Positions 9,855 to 18,515 of a DNA stretch of 64,000 nucleotides are shown here, one piece after another. The translations under genes were made by a program, and so were the position numbers. The DNA lies in contig OZ244794.1 in NCBI GenBank assembly GCA_965219915.1, positions 186,001-250,000 on the forward strand, read 5' to 3'. Under the pieces are notes generated by a model. That model did not search any database, was not told where the DNA came from, and was given only the letters and a program-made list of their open reading frames with translations. The DNA comes from Bin80 sp965219915 (GTDB taxonomy: Bacteria > Bacteroidota > Rhodothermia > Rhodothermales > Bin80). Every line of letters starts with the position of its first letter. Position 1 is the stretch's first letter.

Positions 9855-10555
9855 GCAGAGAAATAGATATAAAGCGGAACGACCAAAAAACCGATGGCCA
9901 CCAGCGTTCCCAACAAGGCCGCAAACGCGTAAATGTATGGTGACAGGCGCCGGCTCATCATCCCCAAAGATTGCAGTGCACTCCACACCCCATGTCGCAT
10001 ATGCATCCCGAGAAGAATCATCACAACAGGGTACCCAAAAGCATAGAGTGGCTCCTGGAATTTTTCAGTCATGAGACGTCGAAGATCGCGTACTTCTTCA
10101 CCGCTTTGCAGTATGGCCGTGTAGCCTTCCGCTTCACCCGGTCCAAATTTGAAAGAATTCAAGTGCAGAATCAGGAACCCAAGCAGAATAATTCCTGTGA
10201 AGATCATAGAGCGTGCACTGTACCCTGATCGACTCGGGCTGCCTGAACTTTTATACGCCTTGTAGCCGACCGGCCGGGCCTTACGTCGGCGCACCTGAAT
10301 AGATACGCCCACGATGGCATGTAAAAGAAAACAAAGCGCCAGGCCGATCTCCACGGTGTAGAGTAGCCAGCCCAAGCTCATCAACTTGTGCGCGTACACG
10401 TTATAGGCCTGTGGGTCCGGAGACAGGTAAGAAAGGTTGCCAATCATATGAACAATCACGAACGCAACCAAGCCAATTCCCGTAGCCCCAGTCAAGACCT
10501 TGCGGCCGACTGGGGACATGAGAGCCGATACCAATGTGACATCCGGACGAGACAT
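9851..10555 (-). CDS. sdhC: Succinate dehydrogenase cytochrome b558 membrane subunit
   Basis: 234-residue membrane anchor of complex II with five hydrophobic segments and well-placed histidines (VIVHMIGNL, LLHAIVGV, LILHLNSF, GMHMRHGVW) that can ligate two haems. Its length and the absence of a separate sdhD identify the diheme b558 type. This is the quinone-reducing part of the complex. The ATG at 10555 lies 85 bp after the gltA stop, and the stop overlaps the sdhA start by 4 bp, indicating translational coupling. Confidence 0.93.
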   Translation of the reverse strand: MSRPDVTLVSALMSPVGRKVLTGATGIGLVAFVIVHMIGNLSYLSPDPQAYNVYAHKLMSLGWLLYTVEIGLALCFLLHAIVGVSIQVRRRKARPVGYKAYKSSGSPSRSGYSARSMIFTGIILLGFLILHLNSFKFGPGEAEGYTAILQSGEEVRDLRRLMTEKFQEPLYAFGYPVVMILLGMHMRHGVWSALQSLGMMSRRLSPYIYAFAALLGTLVAIGFLVVPLYIYFSA

Positions 10556-10639
10556 GATTTTAACAAGGTATACTAGCTAAACGATTATGATGGAAATCCT
10601 GCAATGTCACCGACCATTCATCCCTGCGCATAGACCGTA

Positions 10640-11782
10640 TCACTGATTAACCTTTAGACCCATGGGACCAGTATAAGCTGCCCTTGGTCGAATCAAGCGA
10701 TTATCTTCCCATTGTTCCAACAAGTGCGCAGTCCAGCCGGTGATACGACCCATCACGAAAAGTGATGTAAAGAAATCCGCATTAATGCCCAGTAAGTAGT
10801 ATATCGGCGCGCTGTAAAAATCTACATTGGCGTTAATGCCTTTTTCTTCTTCAACAACCTGCGTCAAGGTATAGCAAAGATCTACCCAATGCATTGCATC
10901 CCGCTCGCGTCCAAGCTCCATAAGCATTTGACGGAGAACATTTGCTCTTGGATCCAGAGTTTTGTAAACACGATGCCCAAATCCCATGATGCGCTCTTTT
11001 GCCGCAAGTTTACGACGTACGAACGCTTCTGGATCTTCACCGCTCCTGTGGAGCTCAAGTAGCATACGCATAACGCGCGTGTTGGCCCCTCCGTGCAAGG
11101 CTCCTTTGAGCGCACCTATCCCACCGGTGATGGCGGAGTAAATGTCGCTGAGCGTGGCTCCGATGACGCGTGCAGTAAAGGTTGATGCATTCAACCCATG
11201 TTCCGCATGTAGAACCAGAGCTGCGTCAAGAGCTTCCACTGCACGGGGTCCAGGCTCTTCACCGTTGAGCATATACAGAAAATTCCTGGCGGTATTGCCA
11301 GTGGTGCGTGGAGCAACAGGAGCTTTGCCATGCCTCAAGCGAGCAAGGGCCGCAATCAGGACAGGAATCCGGGCAGTCAGACGAAGGGTCTTGCGATAGT
11401 TGGCCTCGGGAGACATGTCATCGGCTTCAGGATCATAATGCGCCAGCATAGAAACTGCTGTTCGTAGCGCACCGGTTGGATTATTCCCCGAAGGCAACCC
11501 ACGAAGCATTTCAATCACCGCTTCCGGCACATCGCGCAAGCCGGTCAACTGGTCGCACAGTAACTTCCGCTCAGCTTCGTTGGGAAGGTGACCATGCCAC
11601 AGTAGATGCGCAACATCCTCAAAGGTGCTGTTTGTTGCCAGATCCTCTATCCGATAACCACGGTAGACTAGGATCCCTTTGCGACCATCCAAGAAGCAGA
11701 TAGAAGAGTTTAGAGCAATAACGCCCGCCAATCCTTTTGCATGACGATCTCCGCCTGTTGGGGCTATTTTCGATGAATTCAT
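10640..11782 (-). CDS. gltA: Citrate synthase
   Basis: 380-residue type I citrate synthase, condensing oxaloacetate and acetyl-CoA. The catalytic residues are recognisable: H230 in ALHGGANTRVM, H270 in GFGHRVYK and D321 in VDFYSAP. The length matches the shorter Gram-positive and archaeal type that lacks the N-terminal NADH-binding extension of the enterobacterial enzyme, so NADH control of that kind is unlikely. It precedes sdhCAB on the same strand, forming a TCA-cycle cluster; an 857-bp gap upstream separates it from the divergent RNase gene. Confidence 0.96.
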   Translation of the reverse strand: MNSSKIAPTGGDRHAKGLAGVIALNSSICFLDGRKGILVYRGYRIEDLATNSTFEDVAHLLWHGHLPNEAERKLLCDQLTGLRDVPEAVIEMLRGLPSGNNPTGALRTAVSMLAHYDPEADDMSPEANYRKTLRLTARIPVLIAALARLRHGKAPVAPRTTGNTARNFLYMLNGEEPGPRAVEALDAALVLHAEHGLNASTFTARVIGATLSDIYSAITGGIGALKGALHGGANTRVMRMLLELHRSGEDPEAFVRRKLAAKERIMGFGHRVYKTLDPRANVLRQMLMELGRERDAMHWVDLCYTLTQVVEEEKGINANVDFYSAPIYYLLGINADFFTSLFVMGRITGWTAHLLEQWEDNRLIRPRAAYTGPMGLKVNQ

Positions 11783-12297
11783 AAGTGCAGTTTATGTGCA
11801 GCCCGTAGGCATGGGGGCGTTCAACGAAGTACCACGCGTGATGTGCCATAAAATCTACTGCATTTGACCTACTCAGAGGGAGTTATTTTCTGCGGATATC
11901 CTGGAATCAAGGGCTCGGCATGATACTCATTTATGTGCCGGGTATGCTTCGATTTCACTTTTGCTTATTCCTGTTTCCCGAGTCGTTTCTGATGCCCGCT
12001 CTCCAAACCGAACATACGGTTTTTGCGCATCCAGTATTCAGTTGAAATCACAATTTCGCTCACGGAACCCTTTCGTCAGCCAGCAACTATAAGCCGCCAT
12101 AACGCCCTATCTGAGTCACGGAGCTGTTTTCCAGTCCGCACCTTGCACTCCAGAAAAATCACGGCCTCAGATTCTATATGGCGTCAATAAAAAGAAGTCG
12201 AAGACACCTGAAAAATACAGCTGACTCGTAGTCCCGCTTCTCCTGTATCCAAGGGTACCCGTCTGGATCTCGAGTATTAATTGGCTTCAGATCTTTT

Positions 12298-12375
12298 GAT
12301 TCTACTAGGATTCTCGTTTAACAATTCTCCTCTTCTGTGGCATCCTAGGCCTCTCCTCAAGAATCCAGTAGAATC
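12298..12375. repeat. Interrupted inverted repeat
   Basis: GATTCTACTAGGATTCT at 12298-12314 is the reverse complement of AGAATCCAGTAGAATC at 12360-12375 except for one missing base. The arms are 45 bp apart. No T-run follows, so it is not a standard terminator; it could be a long-loop RNA structure or a trace of a small mobile element. Confidence 0.6.
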
Positions 12376-12608
12376 CTGATTATTGGCCAGTTGCATCTGA
12401 GCGCACATTGCAAAACCGCAAATATGCAAAGGTTCACCGCATTTATTGCTGCAATGCAGGCCCTTGGGGGATCAATTGGAACATATTTCCGTTGGGTAGA
12501 GAGTTTGTTATGCATTTGCACCTCTGACACGCAGCCTTGCAGGCACGATCGAAAACTGGTGGGCTGCGATGTCCTACTCTATTAATATTCCTTCCTGTTT
12601 TGCGGGAA

Positions 12609-12623
12609 TGCGCGCCAAGCGCA
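12609..12623 (+). promoter_or_regulatory. Small hairpin in the leader of the RNase E/G gene
   Basis: TGCGC and GCGCA form a 5-bp perfect stem around a GCCAA loop, ending 16 bases before the ATG at 12640. No clear Shine-Dalgarno sequence is present there. Family enzymes such as E. coli RNase E regulate their own mRNA through the leader, so a role is possible, but the stem is short. Confidence 0.25.
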
Positions 12624-12639
12624 CTCAATTTGTATTCAT

Positions 12640-14355
12640 ATGACGAAAGAAATTATTATTAACACCACGCCCGAAGAGACGAGAATTGCTATCGTAGATG
12701 AAGGGCAACTGGTGGAGTTCTATATTGAAGGTCCAGATAGTGAACGAACGGTAGGTGATATTTTCCTGGGACATGTCGACTCGATTCGATCCAATCTTCA
12801 GGCTGCTTTTGTGGATATAGGAGAAAATCAGCACGGATTTTTGCACTTTTCCGACCTTTCAGCAAATCTGGAGCGGCAACTGGCTTTTGTGAAGGAGCGT
12901 AGCCCACGTGTAGCAGACTTCATGAAAACATGGACTCCGAAGGAGGAGAAGGAGCCTGCAAGAAGTGGGCATTCGTCGCGCCGCCGATGGGGAGACCCGA
13001 GCCTGCTGAGCACCAAACAACCTATTCTCGTTACGGTTACCAAAGAACCCTATCACAGCAAGAGCTCCCGACTTTCCACCGATATCTCGCTGGCAGGACG
13101 TTTTCTCGTGCTGATTCCATTTGCGGACTATGCAGCAGTATCCAGGCGGATCGAAGACAGAAAAGAGCGCTATCGCCTGCGTTCAATCGTGAGAAGATTG
13201 CGCCCATCCGGGTTTGGCCTGATCGCCCGAACCGTTGCCGAAGGCAGGAAGGAAGAGGTACTCGAAACGGACCTCCAGTTGCTACTGGATCGGTGGCACA
13301 AGGTTGAAAAGGCCTTGCAAAGACACCCAAAACCGCCATTGAAGCTGTACGAGGATGTAGGCCTGGCTTCGTCAATTATTCGGGATTTGTTTTCGGATGA
13401 TTTCTCCCGCGTACTGGTTGATAACCATCGGATGTACCGCGCAATCCGCGGATACATTATGGCCGTCGCCCCCCATATGGTCAATGTCGTTAAGCAACAT
13501 AAAGGCAAGAAAACGGTGTTTGCGGCAGCGCGAATCGAGGATCAGATCAACGAGGTCTTTGATACCAAGGTGCAATTACCTTCGGGGGGGTCGGTGATCA
13601 TAGAAGCCACCGAGGCGATGCATGTAATTGATGTGAACTCTGGACGAACTAGGGGTAAACAGAATGCAGAAAAAACAGCGCTGCGGGTAAATCTGGAAGC
13701 GGTCGAGGTAATCGCCCGTCAGATTCGATTACGTGATCTGAGCGGACTTATCGTGGTAGATTTTATCGATCTGAGACATGACAGCAACCGGGAAAAAGTG
13801 AATGAGTCACTTGCGGCGCGGCTGGCTACGGACCGAGTGACATCAAACAGCCTTCCCATGAGCGACTATGGTATCGTTCAGATCACCCGCGAACGCAAGC
13901 GGGTAAGTGTAACCGCTACACATAGACTCACGAACAAATCGCGTGTTAATCCTGCGCCTCCGCCCGATCCAAATAAAGTTGCAAAAAACATTGAGCGCTG
14001 GCTGGGCAAGCATGATGGCGGGAACCTGCACTTACATGTACACCCGTTCACTGCAGCCTGGTTGGAGCGCGGTTCATGGCGGCGTACCAGAAAGTCTCGG
14101 TGGCAGCGTCAGTATAAGCACCGCATTAGAGTGGTTGGGGAAAAGTCGCTGCGTCCAGATGAGTTCAGGTTCCTGGACGCGACGAGCGGACACGATATTA
14201 CCGACCTCAGCCCCCGGATGGTTCGCATAAAGGCAGCGATGGACCGAGATGCATCCAAGAAGCCCAAAACTGCGCCAAAAGCCAAGAGGAACCCCAACAC
14301 CAATGGGCAGGCCCGGCGAAAACAACAGCCTAAGCGGACAGCCGACAAAACCTGA
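12640..14355 (+). CDS. rng: Ribonuclease E/G family endoribonuclease without the Zn-link cysteines
   Basis: 571-residue single-strand RNA endonuclease for rRNA maturation and mRNA decay. It has the S1-like RNA-binding start (VGDIFLGHVDSIRSNLQAAFVDIG) split by a charged insert, the first metal-binding Asp at D331 in HVIDVNSGR, and the second at D374 in LSGLIVVDFIDLR. After ITRERKRVS, where relatives carry the CPxC zinc-link that joins subunits, this protein has only polar and proline residues; there is no cysteine anywhere in it. It ends in a Lys/Arg-rich tail that could hold RNA. It leads a tight run with four downstream genes (gaps of 2-6 bp). Confidence 0.92.
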   Translation: MTKEIIINTTPEETRIAIVDEGQLVEFYIEGPDSERTVGDIFLGHVDSIRSNLQAAFVDIGENQHGFLHFSDLSANLERQLAFVKERSPRVADFMKTWTPKEEKEPARSGHSSRRRWGDPSLLSTKQPILVTVTKEPYHSKSSRLSTDISLAGRFLVLIPFADYAAVSRRIEDRKERYRLRSIVRRLRPSGFGLIARTVAEGRKEEVLETDLQLLLDRWHKVEKALQRHPKPPLKLYEDVGLASSIIRDLFSDDFSRVLVDNHRMYRAIRGYIMAVAPHMVNVVKQHKGKKTVFAAARIEDQINEVFDTKVQLPSGGSVIIEATEAMHVIDVNSGRTRGKQNAEKTALRVNLEAVEVIARQIRLRDLSGLIVVDFIDLRHDSNREKVNESLAARLATDRVTSNSLPMSDYGIVQITRERKRVSVTATHRLTNKSRVNPAPPPDPNKVAKNIERWLGKHDGGNLHLHVHPFTAAWLERGSWRRTRKSRWQRQYKHRIRVVGEKSLRPDEFRFLDATSGHDITDLSPRMVRIKAAMDRDASKKPKTAPKAKRNPNTNGQARRKQQPKRTADKT

Positions 14356-14358
14356 CGC

Positions 14359-15075
14359 ATGTGGATGAACAAGTCTCCACTTCTGGCAATGCTCATCTCG
14401 CTGTTATCCGCTGATGTCGTTGCGCAGGAAGATCCTTTGGAGTCTAGCAGACACTCCGCAGGGCTCAGCGTCGGCATAATTGACCACAGATATACAGGTG
14501 ATGCCGAAGTCGCGGGAGGGATTAGCTACCAGGGCCCAGCATTCGGATTATCCTACACCGGCCCACAACTGCGAGCGACAGGGCTTATCGCACGCTTTGA
14601 CGGGAACCATACCTTGATCAATCTGACCGGGATTGGCTGGCTGGTCCCATCATTTACACTCAAAAGGCTGAACAACACGGTTCTTGCCGTCCCGATAGGG
14701 GCCTTAGCGGCGTGGATGCGAACCAGTGGAGATGATGAAATTGCCCCACTCGGAAAGCACGCAGTCCTGCTGGGGGCAGGTGGGGTTATTGAGCACCAAA
14801 TAGGTAGTCGCACGGAAATCAAGCTGCGGGCAATGCCACTCGCCGGCGTCACCAATACCGAAGTCTCTGATTTACTCGGTTTTTCCTGGGCTGCTGATGC
14901 GGAAGCTCGACTGGAGGTTGATGAATTATTCTCCAGCCTGGGTCTCACGATCAGTTATAGATTTCGTTACCAAGTATGGAACGTGAACGGATCAAGGGTA
15001 TTTCCCTCCCTTGTGGACGAGGCATATGATTACACCAGTTCCATACATGTGATCTCCTTAGAACTCAAATTTTAG
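14359..15075 (+). CDS. Predicted outer-membrane beta-barrel protein
   Basis: 238 residues with an N-terminal signal peptide (MWMNKSPLLAMLISLLSADVVAQ, probable cut after AQ), then alternating hydrophobic/polar strands rich in Gly, Ser and Thr, ending in the C-terminal phenylalanine (LELKF) typical of barrels inserted by the BAM machinery. No family name is recognised. It starts 3 bp after the RNase stop and ends 2 bp before the next gene, so it is cotranscribed with them; no functional link is evident. A second Met two codons on is an equally possible start. Confidence 0.75.
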   Translation: MWMNKSPLLAMLISLLSADVVAQEDPLESSRHSAGLSVGIIDHRYTGDAEVAGGISYQGPAFGLSYTGPQLRATGLIARFDGNHTLINLTGIGWLVPSFTLKRLNNTVLAVPIGALAAWMRTSGDDEIAPLGKHAVLLGAGGVIEHQIGSRTEIKLRAMPLAGVTNTEVSDLLGFSWAADAEARLEVDELFSSLGLTISYRFRYQVWNVNGSRVFPSLVDEAYDYTSSIHVISLELKF

Positions 15076-15077
15076 CA

Positions 15078-15350
15078 ATGACCAAGAAGGATACTGCTGT
15101 GCTGCGTGCAATGGAAGGAGCTGCAAGAGCAATCGGTTACGTCGTCCGATGGGATCGAGGACTTTTTCGTGGTGGTCGCTGCACACTGGACGGAAAGGAA
15201 CTCATAATTTTGAATCGACTCCACCCAACAGAAGCACACATTGGTGTGCTGGCTCGTGTCCTGCGGGATACACCGCTTGAGGAGATATCTATGCGCAAAG
15301 CAATGCGCAGGCGTGTGGAGTACGTCATACGGCAGCACTCATCCGAGTGA
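15078..15350 (+). CDS. Small conserved-looking hypothetical protein
   Basis: 90 residues, basic, no signal peptide or membrane segment. The middle (RWDRGLFRGGRCTLDGKELIILNR, about residues 24-47) reads like a compact beta-sheet with a conserved Gly-Gly turn, followed by helices (HIGVLARVL and the basic MRRRVEYVIRQ). I do not recognise the family. Its position inside a tight operon (2 and 6 bp gaps) between the barrel protein and the PhnP-like enzyme supports that it is real. Confidence 0.7.
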   Translation: MTKKDTAVLRAMEGAARAIGYVVRWDRGLFRGGRCTLDGKELIILNRLHPTEAHIGVLARVLRDTPLEEISMRKAMRRRVEYVIRQHSSE

Positions 15351-15356
15351 AGATGC

Positions 15357-16133
15357 ATGCGCATCACACTATTGGGTACAGGTACATCCGTCGGAATCCC
15401 TATGATCGGCTGTGCCTGCGAAACATGTAAATCCGCAGACCCCAGAGATAAAAGGCTGCGTACCGCATGCCATGTTGAATCTGGGAACTTGAGCATTATC
15501 ATTGATACGGGGCCGGATTTTAGGCAGCAGATGCTGCGTGCAAATGTGCGGCATGTTGATGCAGTCCTGTGGACGCACCATCATTTCGATCATATAATGG
15601 GAGTGGACGATCTGCGTCCGTACTTCTTCGATTGCAAGGCACCAATACCATGTTTTGCTCATCCTGAGAGTGCGAATGTTTTGCAAAGTATCTTCCCTTA
15701 TATATGGGGCAAGCGTAAGGCTTACCCGGGCACACTGAACTTGAAGCCGGCAGACACGCCGTTCAGGATCAAGAGCCGCTACGACAAGCCGGATACCATC
15801 AACGTTACGCCAATTGAAATTCTGCATGGCCAAATGCCCATCAATGGTTATAGGATTGGTAACTTTGCATATTTAACGGATGTGAGCCACATTCCAGAGA
15901 CCGAGTACTGGAAACTGGAAAACCTTGACCTGCTCGTGCTAAATGCATTACGCCCGACAAGGCATCCACGCCATTACTCGATCAGTGAGGCAAAACACGT
16001 TTCGGAGAGGATCCGTGCAAAACAGACAGTGTTTGTTCACATGTCACACCAGGTACTTCATGCGCGGGAGAGCACCCTGCTGACCGAAAGCATGGTGTTG
16101 GGGTATGATGGCATGGTAATTGAAACTACTTAA
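15357..16133 (+). CDS. MBL-fold phosphodiesterase, PhnP-like
   Basis: 258-residue metallo-beta-lactamase-fold hydrolase. It starts with ITLLGTGTSVGIP, contains the metal motif THHHFDHIMGVDDLRPY, a Cys pair near the N-terminus (CACETC) seen in PhnP-type enzymes as an extra zinc site, and late metal ligands in TDVSHIPE and VHMSHQ. PhnP itself hydrolyses 5-phosphoribosyl 1,2-cyclic phosphate; no phn genes are nearby, so this relative may act on another cyclic or nucleotide phosphodiester. It sits 6 bp before aroQ. Confidence 0.85.
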   Translation: MRITLLGTGTSVGIPMIGCACETCKSADPRDKRLRTACHVESGNLSIIIDTGPDFRQQMLRANVRHVDAVLWTHHHFDHIMGVDDLRPYFFDCKAPIPCFAHPESANVLQSIFPYIWGKRKAYPGTLNLKPADTPFRIKSRYDKPDTINVTPIEILHGQMPINGYRIGNFAYLTDVSHIPETEYWKLENLDLLVLNALRPTRHPRHYSISEAKHVSERIRAKQTVFVHMSHQVLHARESTLLTESMVLGYDGMVIETT

Positions 16134-16139
16134 CGATCA

Positions 16140-16571
16140 ATGGAACACTCGATTCTTGTCCTGAATGGACCTAACCTGAACTTGTTGGGTGCGCGGGAAC
16201 CCGAGAAGTATGGGCACACCACACTCGAGGAACTCGAAATCAAGCTGCAGCGCAGCTTTCCCGATGTTCAACTCTCATTTTACCAGAGCAACCACGAGGG
16301 CGACCTGATTGACCGCCTCCATCAAGCACACGAATCAGGAGCGTCAGGGGTCGTTTTCAATCCGGGAGCCTATACGCACACATCCGTTGCTTTGCGGGAT
16401 GCCATCAAGGCTATTGACCTTCCTGTTGTAGAGATGCACATCAGTAATATCCATGCACGAGAGTCCTTCCGACACTTTTCCTATTTGGCACCAGTCTGTG
16501 CAGGACAAATATCCGGCCTAGGTATTGAAGGATACAGCCTAGCTATTCGCTGGCTCGTGATGAATTGTTAG
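16140..16571 (+). CDS. aroQ: Type II 3-dehydroquinate dehydratase
   Basis: 143 residues, full length for the dodecameric type II enzyme of the shikimate pathway. The defining motifs are present: LNGPNLNLLGAREPEKYG with the catalytic Arg and Tyr of the lid, QSNHEGDLID, NPGAYTHTSVALRDAI and VVEMHISNIHARESFR with the catalytic His. It is the last gene of the RNase E/G operon, 6 bp after the PhnP-like gene. No other aromatic-pathway genes are in the window. Confidence 0.96.
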   Translation: MEHSILVLNGPNLNLLGAREPEKYGHTTLEELEIKLQRSFPDVQLSFYQSNHEGDLIDRLHQAHESGASGVVFNPGAYTHTSVALRDAIKAIDLPVVEMHISNIHARESFRHFSYLAPVCAGQISGLGIEGYSLAIRWLVMNC

Positions 16572-16804
16572 GAAGTCACGCACCGCGAGTACCCGATCCA
16601 CATTAGACAAGTCATGTACACGGGCAAGCAAACTTCGGCCAATATCTAAGCGCCAGTTAAATGTTTCCCAAGGCTGGGCATAGGCACAACGCGAGGCCCT
16701 GATTACCTGCATCAAAATAGCGGTAGCGCTTACGGATAGAAACTATAAAACAGGTTCTGATAGCCGGGCGAGTATCACGTAATCACTGGGCATATAGCCT
16801 CAAA

Positions 16805-17164
16805 TTACTCAGGAACTACTCGACCATAAAGCTCCCAGGCCAATTCTCTCACCTTCTTTTCCAAATACGGGTATGTATTCCTCAATACATTCGGGTGAAG
16901 CCTACATTGCCATTTAAAAGCAAAATCAGCTCTATACACTCCCACTAGGATTGCAGCGAAACTAATCGCAAGAACCCCAAAGTGATCCAATAAACTAAAG
17001 ACTGTACGCTCTTCTGCTGTAATTCCGTGAACGTATGAGGCTATACAAAACGAAACAAAACAAATAGCGAAAAACAAATAGCGATTACTATGGATGTTTC
17101 TGGCTCTATCGTATAGATTATCAATTATCCACAGAGATCTTTTGATAGATATATTGTCCGGCAT
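16805..17164 (-). CDS. Two-TM hypothetical protein of the AT-rich cassette
   Basis: 119 residues from the ATG at 17164, which has AGGTGA just upstream; the frame extends to a TTG at 17203. Two membrane segments are visible (LFFAICFVSFCIASYVHGI and FGVLAISFAAILVGVYR) with a short acidic loop between them and a charged C-terminal tail ending YGRVVPE. No family recognised. It follows the propeller lipoprotein gene by about 100 bp on the same strand, in a visibly AT-rich block, and may be part of the same transferred cassette. Confidence 0.65.
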   Translation of the reverse strand: MPDNISIKRSLWIIDNLYDRARNIHSNRYLFFAICFVSFCIASYVHGITAEERTVFSLLDHFGVLAISFAAILVGVYRADFAFKWQCRLHPNVLRNTYPYLEKKVRELAWELYGRVVPE

Positions 17165-17267
17165 TTCACCTAGGTAGTCTCTTCTTCGCAGTCTGCAATG
17201 CAATTATTGAGGTGCCCCACACAGAAATCTACAAAAACAGCAACAAATCCTGGCCGGCCAAACCCAA

Positions 17268-18464
17268 TCATGGAAACACCAAAGAACGATCTATGATCTT
17301 GATCTGGGGAAATGGCGTCACTCGTGAAACATATACATATTCCTCATCCAGTGACATTATTTGAAAATTCTCAGAGAGTACTCTGGCAGAACCAGCTAAA
17401 TACTCTCCCAACCCACTTTCTGCATCTAACCTGTAGTAATGCCTTGTCCAACCACCTTTTACTCGTTCCGCATACCTAACAATAAAAGACCCCGTCGTCT
17501 CATCTGATATGAAATATACCCCCATGCTCTGACCAATTTTATGCAGGGGGGTAGAGATCCTCGTACGCCCCTTATCACTTACAGATTGCTCTAATTGCAC
17601 AGTTTCATAATCATCCAGTTTGACTTTCCACTTTACTTTTCCAGTTTCTGTATAGCCATACAAAACGGGGCTGTAAAGATTTGAATATGCAATAGTCCCG
17701 GACTCTCTGTTACAGGCTATAGCCCCCCTTTCGTTCATGGTTCGGTTGACTCCCTCATTGTCCGAGCCATACTTCTCGCCAAAAGACAGAATCAACTCAC
17801 CCGTCCTCGCATATTTCGTTACAACCCCGCTCAATTCCGATTCATTCCCCGCACCCGAGGCTCCTAACACATAGATGTAATTCCCTAACACACATAAGTT
17901 ATTAGACATAGCTCCGGGGGAGCTGCCTATAAACGACTCTCGATACACAAAACCCGAATCACTCTTCTGAAAAATCTGCACACGAGCCGGTGCATTCAAC
18001 ACAGCTAGTTCCTCACCCCCCTCAAACAAATCCATCCCTTGAACAAACGAGAACTCCCCTGGACCTGCCCCTTCCCTGCCGATCTTCTCAATAAAGTTGC
18101 CCTCATAATCAAATACCTTTACCTCAAAATATGCATGATCAAGAACATAGATACTACCGTCATGCACTTCCAAATCAACAATCCACCCGAGCATCTCATT
18201 CAAATTCCCCTCCTTTTTACCTATTGTAATCCCATCAAAACTAGAAAAACCGTAATTGATTTTCATAACGGAGTCCCTGCTCCCCTCATTCAGGACAAAA
18301 TGAGGGTCAAGAACCTCTGGAATATTTTCATGAGTAGGGTGCAAGATCGTCCTCCCGCCACCAAACTGGCAAGCTGAAACAAGCATCACAAAGAATACCT
18401 GACTGCAAAAACTGCCCACAATAGAAAGTGTCACCTTCATATTCATCTTTTTCACAAAATTCAT
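17268..18464 (-). CDS. 6-bladed beta-propeller lipoprotein (cassette copy)
   Basis: 398 residues. The signal peptide ends in a lipobox VSAC (Cys32), so it should be a membrane-anchored lipoprotein. The body has NHL/TolB-like blade motifs (WIVDLEVHDGSIYVLDHAYFEVKVF, then IGREGAGPGEFSF), the signature of the Bacteroidota 6-bladed beta-propeller family of unknown function. It is preceded by a small exported peptide gene (gap 51 bp) and followed by a two-TM gene. Base composition is lower in G+C than the flanking housekeeping genes, suggesting transfer. Three other members lie in this window, but this one is clearly the most divergent. Confidence 0.85.
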   Translation of the reverse strand: MNFVKKMNMKVTLSIVGSFCSQVFFVMLVSACQFGGGRTILHPTHENIPEVLDPHFVLNEGSRDSVMKINYGFSSFDGITIGKKEGNLNEMLGWIVDLEVHDGSIYVLDHAYFEVKVFDYEGNFIEKIGREGAGPGEFSFVQGMDLFEGGEELAVLNAPARVQIFQKSDSGFVYRESFIGSSPGAMSNNLCVLGNYIYVLGASGAGNESELSGVVTKYARTGELILSFGEKYGSDNEGVNRTMNERGAIACNRESGTIAYSNLYSPVLYGYTETGKVKWKVKLDDYETVQLEQSVSDKGRTRISTPLHKIGQSMGVYFISDETTGSFIVRYAERVKGGWTRHYYRLDAESGLGEYLAGSARVLSENFQIMSLDEEYVYVSRVTPFPQIKIIDRSLVFP

Positions 18465-18515
18465 GCCAACTGCACTGCGCTAAATTCCTTCGTCATCATA
18501 GCCAAGCCTCGGAAT

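Larger units (their letters stand above)
11783..12639. other. Long divergent intergenic region between gltA and the RNase E/G gene
   Basis: 857 bp that should hold the promoters of gltA (minus) and the RNase operon (plus). It contains an interrupted inverted repeat (12298-12314 with 12360-12375) and a small hairpin just before the RNase start, both listed separately. A 64-codon frame at 12391-12585 has no family features and is not called. Confidence 0.6.

Noticed and set aside
12391..12585. 64-codon plus-strand frame before the RNase gene
   Set aside because: No ribosome site or protein-like pattern; lies in the presumed promoter and leader region.
16560..16760. Minus-strand open frame past aroQ
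   Set aside because: It reads about 60 residues but runs into aroQ coding DNA on the opposite strand and shows no family signature; probably a shadow.
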